Shown: positions 57,698 through 62,000 of the stretch, piece after piece | Layout: each line of letters opens with the position of its first letter | How positions within the stretch are numbered: position 1 is the first letter of the stretch | Assembly: GCA_009746045.1 (NCBI GenBank) | Contig: RPFO01000296.1 | Location: forward strand, 1,620,388-1,682,387 | Direction: 5' to 3' | From: Mesostigma viride | Taxonomy: Eukaryota > Streptophyta > Mesostigmatophyceae > Mesostigmatales > Mesostigmataceae | DNA length: 62,000 nt | The notes under the pieces: generated by a model | What the model was told of the DNA's origin: nothing | Databases searched by the model: none | The model's input: the letters and a program-made list of their open reading frames with translations, nothing else | Translations under genes and position numbers: made by a program

Positions 57698-57766
57698 TGG
57701 AGAAAGAGGGATTCGAACCCTTGGGAAAGTTACCCCATACATAGCATTCCACTCGGACATTTCTCC
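57698..57766 (-). pseudogene. Degenerate tRNA-Ser (plastid trnS-GGA-like)
   Basis: On the minus strand GGAGAAATGTCCGAGTGG, then AATGCTATGTATGGGG, then AAGGGTTCGAATCCC and TTTCTCCA. The acceptor stem GGAGAAA/TTTCTCC is perfect and the T-arm good. It resembles plastid tRNA-Ser, but about 18 nt covering the rest of the D-arm and the 5' side of the anticodon arm are missing (69 nt against about 87). It is a remnant rather than a working gene. Confidence 0.55.
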
Positions 57767-57802
57767 GAAAAAAAGGTCACGTAAGCTAAGGGTGGAGAGT
57801 TA

Positions 57803-57858
57803 AGGGTGTAGGTTGTAGGATGTATGGTGTAGGGTGTAGGGTGTAGGGTGTAGGGTGT
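57803..57858 (+). repeat. TGTAGGG heptamer repeats
   Basis: Five near-perfect TGTAGGG units preceded by diverged forms (TGTAGGT, TGTAGGA, TGTATGG). One base from the plant-type telomere unit TTTAGGG. Confidence 0.75.
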
Positions 57859-58195
57859 CTTGAGCTTTCTTTTTTGAGATCAATAGAGTCCCCTTCCATG
57901 ATCATGTGCGTGATCTGGTTATGATTTTCATCTATGGCGTGTGTGGCCACATCGTGTATTTACAACTTTCTAGCCATGGATAACTAGGTAACCATAAATT
58001 GGTTACCATGATAACTAGGTAAAAACGTGTTGGTTTCAGAATACATGTGATCGCTGCATTGTCATCTACAATGTACAAATCAATCACGGATTTCGGGGCT
58101 ACGGATTTCGGGGCTAAGTTTTTGTGGGTAGAGATTGGCAAGGGTGTCTTTATCTTGCCACTTGGTCACTTGGTGTGCATTACGTCTGTTCTTGC

Positions 58196-58501
58196 GTTGG
58201 AGTCAAAAAACTGTCCGTGTGTGGTGGTGGACTTTTCCTCACGGGCAGTCGCCATATGTCATACAAGCACTTGTTCGGCGTACCACTAGCTCATGTATGT
58301 CACCATTGTAATTTTGCGTTGTAACAGCATTTCTCGGAGCCAACGGCCGTTGGACTCAAAAAACTGACCGTGTGTGGTGGTGGACTTTTCCTCACGGGCA
58401 GTCGCCATATGTCATACAAGCACTTGTTCGGCGTACCACTAGCTCGTGGATGTCACCATTGTAATTTTGAGTTGTAACAGCATTTCTCGGAGCCAACGGC
58501 C
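58196..58501. repeat. Tandem duplication of about 153 bp
   Basis: GTTGGAGTCAAAAAACTG...CGGAGCCAACGGC is repeated once with a handful of substitutions. Each copy ends at a CCAACGGCCGTTGG palindrome. No coding function is supported. Confidence 0.8.
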
Positions 58502-60075
58502 GTTGGACTTCGAAAAACTGATAGCCTTGTCTGAAGGTGTGTGCGTGAATGGCACATGTGCATCGTCGGGGGGAGTTTTCTCAAGAGCCACATGTGGTAG
58601 TGTAAGGTGGGCATGCTTAGTGCGTACGGGTGGGAGGGACAAGAGGTGCAGAAGTTGACGGCTTTTGACCTTGGGAAATGACACGGCACACATAAGACAA
58701 CAAAGTGATAATTTTAATGTCTTTACTGGTGTACTGTCAATTTCTCCGAGCCAACGGCCGTTGGACTCTCGAAACTCTCCTGTCTACAAAGTGTGTGCGT
58801 GCGATGGCACTTGTTCCATGTGCCGGGGGGGGGTGAGAAATCTGTCGTTCATTAATTTGTGCCTCGTCGGGGTGGGCATGCATGAATTTGTGCCTCGTCG
58901 GGGTGGACATGCATGAAAGCATTTTCATTGGTACTCGGGGTTCAATATTTTTGTCTTGCTGTTGAAACGTCGACGTGCTCTTCTCCTGCTCTTTTTTTTT
59001 CCTACTCAACGGCCGTTGGTGCTTTTAAACTTGCCCAGCGTTATGACTAGGATGCCCTTCTTTACTGCTAGCCACCGCCCCTTGTGTACAATGCTAGAAT
59101 TAGGCCGGGGTAATGGTACACGTCCACCGCGTCCCCAGTGCAAGGTTCGTGAATGCGCTGGTTCGTAAAAAATTCGGCACTTGGAAGGTTCGAACACCTG
59201 ACCCCACTTTCGTTATTTCAACATGCCCTGAACGAAAAAGCTGCGTAAAGGATACATTAACCGTTCCCTGTTATTCTTGATTATATTATTGCGATATCAT
59301 GGACGTACACACGCGGTTGGTGGTCCGTACTTGCCAACTGCACTTGCAAACTGACTGACTGACTGCCTCCGTTACGCACTTGCGTGTGTTTCCGTACTTG
59401 CCAACTGAACTTGCAAACTGACTGAATGACTGCCTCCGTTACGACTAACAAGTGAACGACGAGTGAGCTACTAAAGTTTTGTTCAGTTCATTGTGTCTAT
59501 ATGTACATAGCCGTTTCTTCAAAACCGTTGCGTGGATACCTTGATTCTGGGTTCGCTGATACTTGTTTCCCATTTTAAATCTCCCGTCCATAATTGGATA
59601 CATGTAATGTAGGAGGATACCCACTTGCCCGAAATCCGCGTAACGGGTGATTAGTACTGCTGTAAGCGGAACCACAGACAAATCTGTCTAACGGGCTAAC
59701 ATTATTGTCCTTCATGTACTGGTTTTTGCACGCAGGACGCCATTCGCAACACCGCCTGACGGAGTCGGATGGACCGGACGTGCGTGAGGCTGCTGTTCAC
59801 AGTCGTGAAGTTGGCAGACATTAATATCAACACGGTCACGAGAATTCGTCCAGAGAATAATTGATGCTTGTGACGTGCTCGACGGCTGCGATGACCGAGA
59901 TGATGCGTGTAGTGCACAGCGTCCGAGACGTCGCGACACCCGTGGCTGTCCTGTTGATGCGAACGCACGGTGACGAGACGGAGCCCATTATATAGGTGGA
60001 TTACAAGTTAGAACGGCCCTCGCGGTTGCACTGTTTAATCGCGAACGTGGATTTTGCGGAGCCGACGGCCGTTGG
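58340..60075. repeat. Five dispersed CCAACGGCCGTTGG-type palindromes
   Basis: Perfect 14-nt copies at 58340-58353, 58493-58506 and 58751-58764. A 12-nt copy lies at 59007-59018, and a one-base variant (CCGACGGCCGTTGG) at 60062-60075. Four of the five are preceded by a form of CGGAG or CCGAG. AACGG is the core of plant MYB3R (MSA) sites; whether these are bound is unknown. Confidence 0.7.
59324..59443. repeat. 53-bp direct duplication
   Basis: TCCGTACTTGCCAACTG...TGCCTCCGTTACG occurs at 59324-59376 and 59391-59443 with few changes, separated by 14 bp. Confidence 0.8.
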
Positions 60076-62000
60076 GGATTGGAAATCTGATGATATCGGG
60101 GCTGCGCACGACATCGAGGAACTGGGGATCGACGTAGGTCTACAGGCTCACTTGTCCGTCAACATGTATGGCCTCGCTTGACTGTCATCATCTTGACATG
60201 TACATAACTAGTTCATATCCCATGCATTTGACACTGCCTGCACGTGGATTTTCCAGACATACATTGAGGGTAATTATAACTCGAAAGCACTACGTACGAT
60301 TGAGACGCCCGGTCGTAGAGCAGATGCACTGGAGCTTTCTGATCTTCCAATTGATGGGTCTGTAATTATGTAAGATATTCAGATATCGCGATGACTCGAG
60401 CATCGATGCATGGAATGTAATAATGTATTTCATTCAATTATACATCCAATTTAACTCCGCAATTGAGGGGCACACATGTCCATCAGCCCGAGACAACATT
60501 TCCCAAGTAATTTTCGATTAGTGATTTAGTGTGGGCCTTCCCTTTTTTTCATGGTCATGTATATACTTTCCTGAAAGCCCATAAATCAAAGGATTTTTTG
60601 AGCTACTCAGACCTACAACATGCTTATTCATTAGAGAGATACACTGGTTTGAATACAGGGGGGTCTGACCATGACCGCGATTTCTTGACCCTAGGTCGCA
60701 AGTCATGTGCTTATTCACAAATGGTTCATGAAAAAAAATCTGGCTTCTTGCACGAGCTATGGGCAACATATGCAGGCTCTGTGAAACAAAACTCAGGCCC
60801 ATTGGGCCACTGGAGCTATTTTTCATTAGCATCACAATTACAACGCAGTACAACGCAGTGGGAAACATGAGAGCCCTTGACAACATTACGCAACGACCCG
60901 AGCCCCATAAACGGGGCCATAGTGAGCTTGGAGGGTCAAAACGTTGAACATAGGCGTTGTATAAGTTATACAGCATCAAACATGCATCAAACATCATGAC
61001 TGGATGACCTAATATGACTGAATCAGGCAGCCATAGCCAAAGCATCATCCACTCTCACAACGTGTTGAGCACATGCCTCGTGGGAATGGAGGTGCTGGGT
61101 TTTCATTCCATAACGCGTGCAATACTGAAAGAAAGAGGCACGTGTAATGCAAGGCTTGGATAGGTTGAGTGATCCATGAGCTTACATGCAGGCAAAGATG
61201 ACGCTGGAATGCATGCTAGCAAATGGTGGCAAGATGCTAACAACACATGATTATACACCATGATTATGGGCACCCAGCTGATCTTCTTGCACAATCAACG
61301 CAGTATAAAACATCAACATCCAATCCTCACGATATATGCACGGCTTGACGACGTATACAGCACCTAAATACTGCACAACTGCAACCTGCTATGGCTGACA
61401 TGCAAGCAACGTCGAGTAGGATGGCGGTCTTAGAGAGGCTGGGCAGAGGTCGGTAGAAATAAGTGGAAAACTGGCAGAAACTAGGTAGAAACACGATATA
61501 CTTACGCCTGCAAGCACTATTGAGCCGGTGGCAGAGGCCATTTCCAGGAAAATACAGCATACCGTAGCAATAGCCACCGTCACGCCTTACGCTATTTGCA
61601 GGCACCATCATGCCCGGAGCTACCCAATAAAAGTCTGCACAAATCTCGGTTTAGCCGAGAGTCCGGGCGTTCGGAATGAATAAACATGTGTTAAGAAGTC
61701 GAAACACCATGGAAATACCAAGCATGGTGCCGCAGCAGACCCGAGTCTTGACGTAATAATATGTATGCCGGTTTCCAGGGTTTCCGCATGAAAGTTGGGT
61801 GAGAAACTGGAAAAAACTACGTTTCCTTTGCCCCAGTACCTCAACAAACTCGTAGAAACCTAATTATCAACCTTTGAACGCATCATCATGGTCGTGCTAC
61901 CCAACAGCCACTGAAATTCGCGCGAAAACTGGCGAGATCTACCTGCCGCCATCGCCGTCGTCTTCACCTTCGTCCCGCGAAAATGCCTGATTTCAGTGGT
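59444..62000. other. Right-end region, no gene supported
   Basis: AT-richer, unique-looking sequence. Reading frames are short and overlap on both strands. The longest, 176 codons on the minus strand at 60518-61048, shows no recognisable domain. I can support no gene or element here, though exons of a spliced gene cannot be excluded. Confidence 0.5.

Noticed and set aside
59170-59215. Another tRNA-like T-arm on the minus strand (GTGTTCGAACC)
   Set aside because: No matching acceptor or D-arm could be drawn; too short to support.
60518-61048. 176-codon frame on the minus strand as a gene
   Set aside because: No recognisable domain, and overlapping frames of similar quality on the other strand.

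Overview
The window is eukaryotic, repeat-dominated DNA with no convincing ordinary host gene. Ty1/Copia-type LTR retrotransposons primed from initiator tRNA-Met, plant-style LTR ends, a GT-AG intron candidate and a plastid-type tRNA-Ser remnant suggest a green-lineage organism with a large genome, such as a streptophyte alga or early-diverging plant. The species cannot be fixed from the sequence.

Layout. One tandem array of a roughly 40-bp monomer runs from about 127 to 57,430. It totals about 16.5 kb and is split into nine blocks by eight insertions. Because the monomer gives the empty site, each insertion can be checked directly. (1) E1, 1271-5804: Copia-type element on the minus strand, TSD GTACA, coding a truncated Gag-protease fused to an unknown tail. 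(2) FB1, 6536-6978: foldback element, no TSD. (3) E2, 9898-18441: minus strand, TSD ACACC, three-ORF LTR element. (4) E3, 20774-31027: plus strand, TSD CGCAA, related to E2. (5) E4, 32601-35271: non-coding LTR element, TSD GGCTG. (6) A 9.65-kb DNA transposon, 39051-48701: 29-bp perfect terminal inverted repeats, 3-bp TSD ACG. (7) E5, 49419-52134: non-coding LTR element, TSD AACTG. (8) SDR2, 52626-54641: split-direct-repeat element, no TSD. Further elements are nested: foldback FB2 in E2, and foldback FB3 plus the split-direct-repeat element SDR1 in E3.

Main points. E2 and E3 share an unusual pol order: zinc knuckle, integrase, retropepsin-like domain, reverse transcriptase, RNase H. An extra coiled-coil ORF precedes Gag, and neither has a tRNA-Met primer site. 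The two split-direct-repeat elements have the A1-internal-B1-A2-B2 architecture known from PAT/Ngaro-type tyrosine-recombinase retrotransposons. In both, A2 and B2 are separated by a perfect four-run CCC motif (G-quadruplex on the other strand). The foldback elements carry an 89-nt tRNA-like cloverleaf spanning arm and core, and two of three have an asymmetric half-palindrome/full-palindrome layout without TSD.

The right 4.5 kb (57,431-62,000) is unique-looking DNA with simple repeats, a degenerate tRNA-Ser, TGTAGGG heptamers and a recurrent palindrome. No gene could be supported there.
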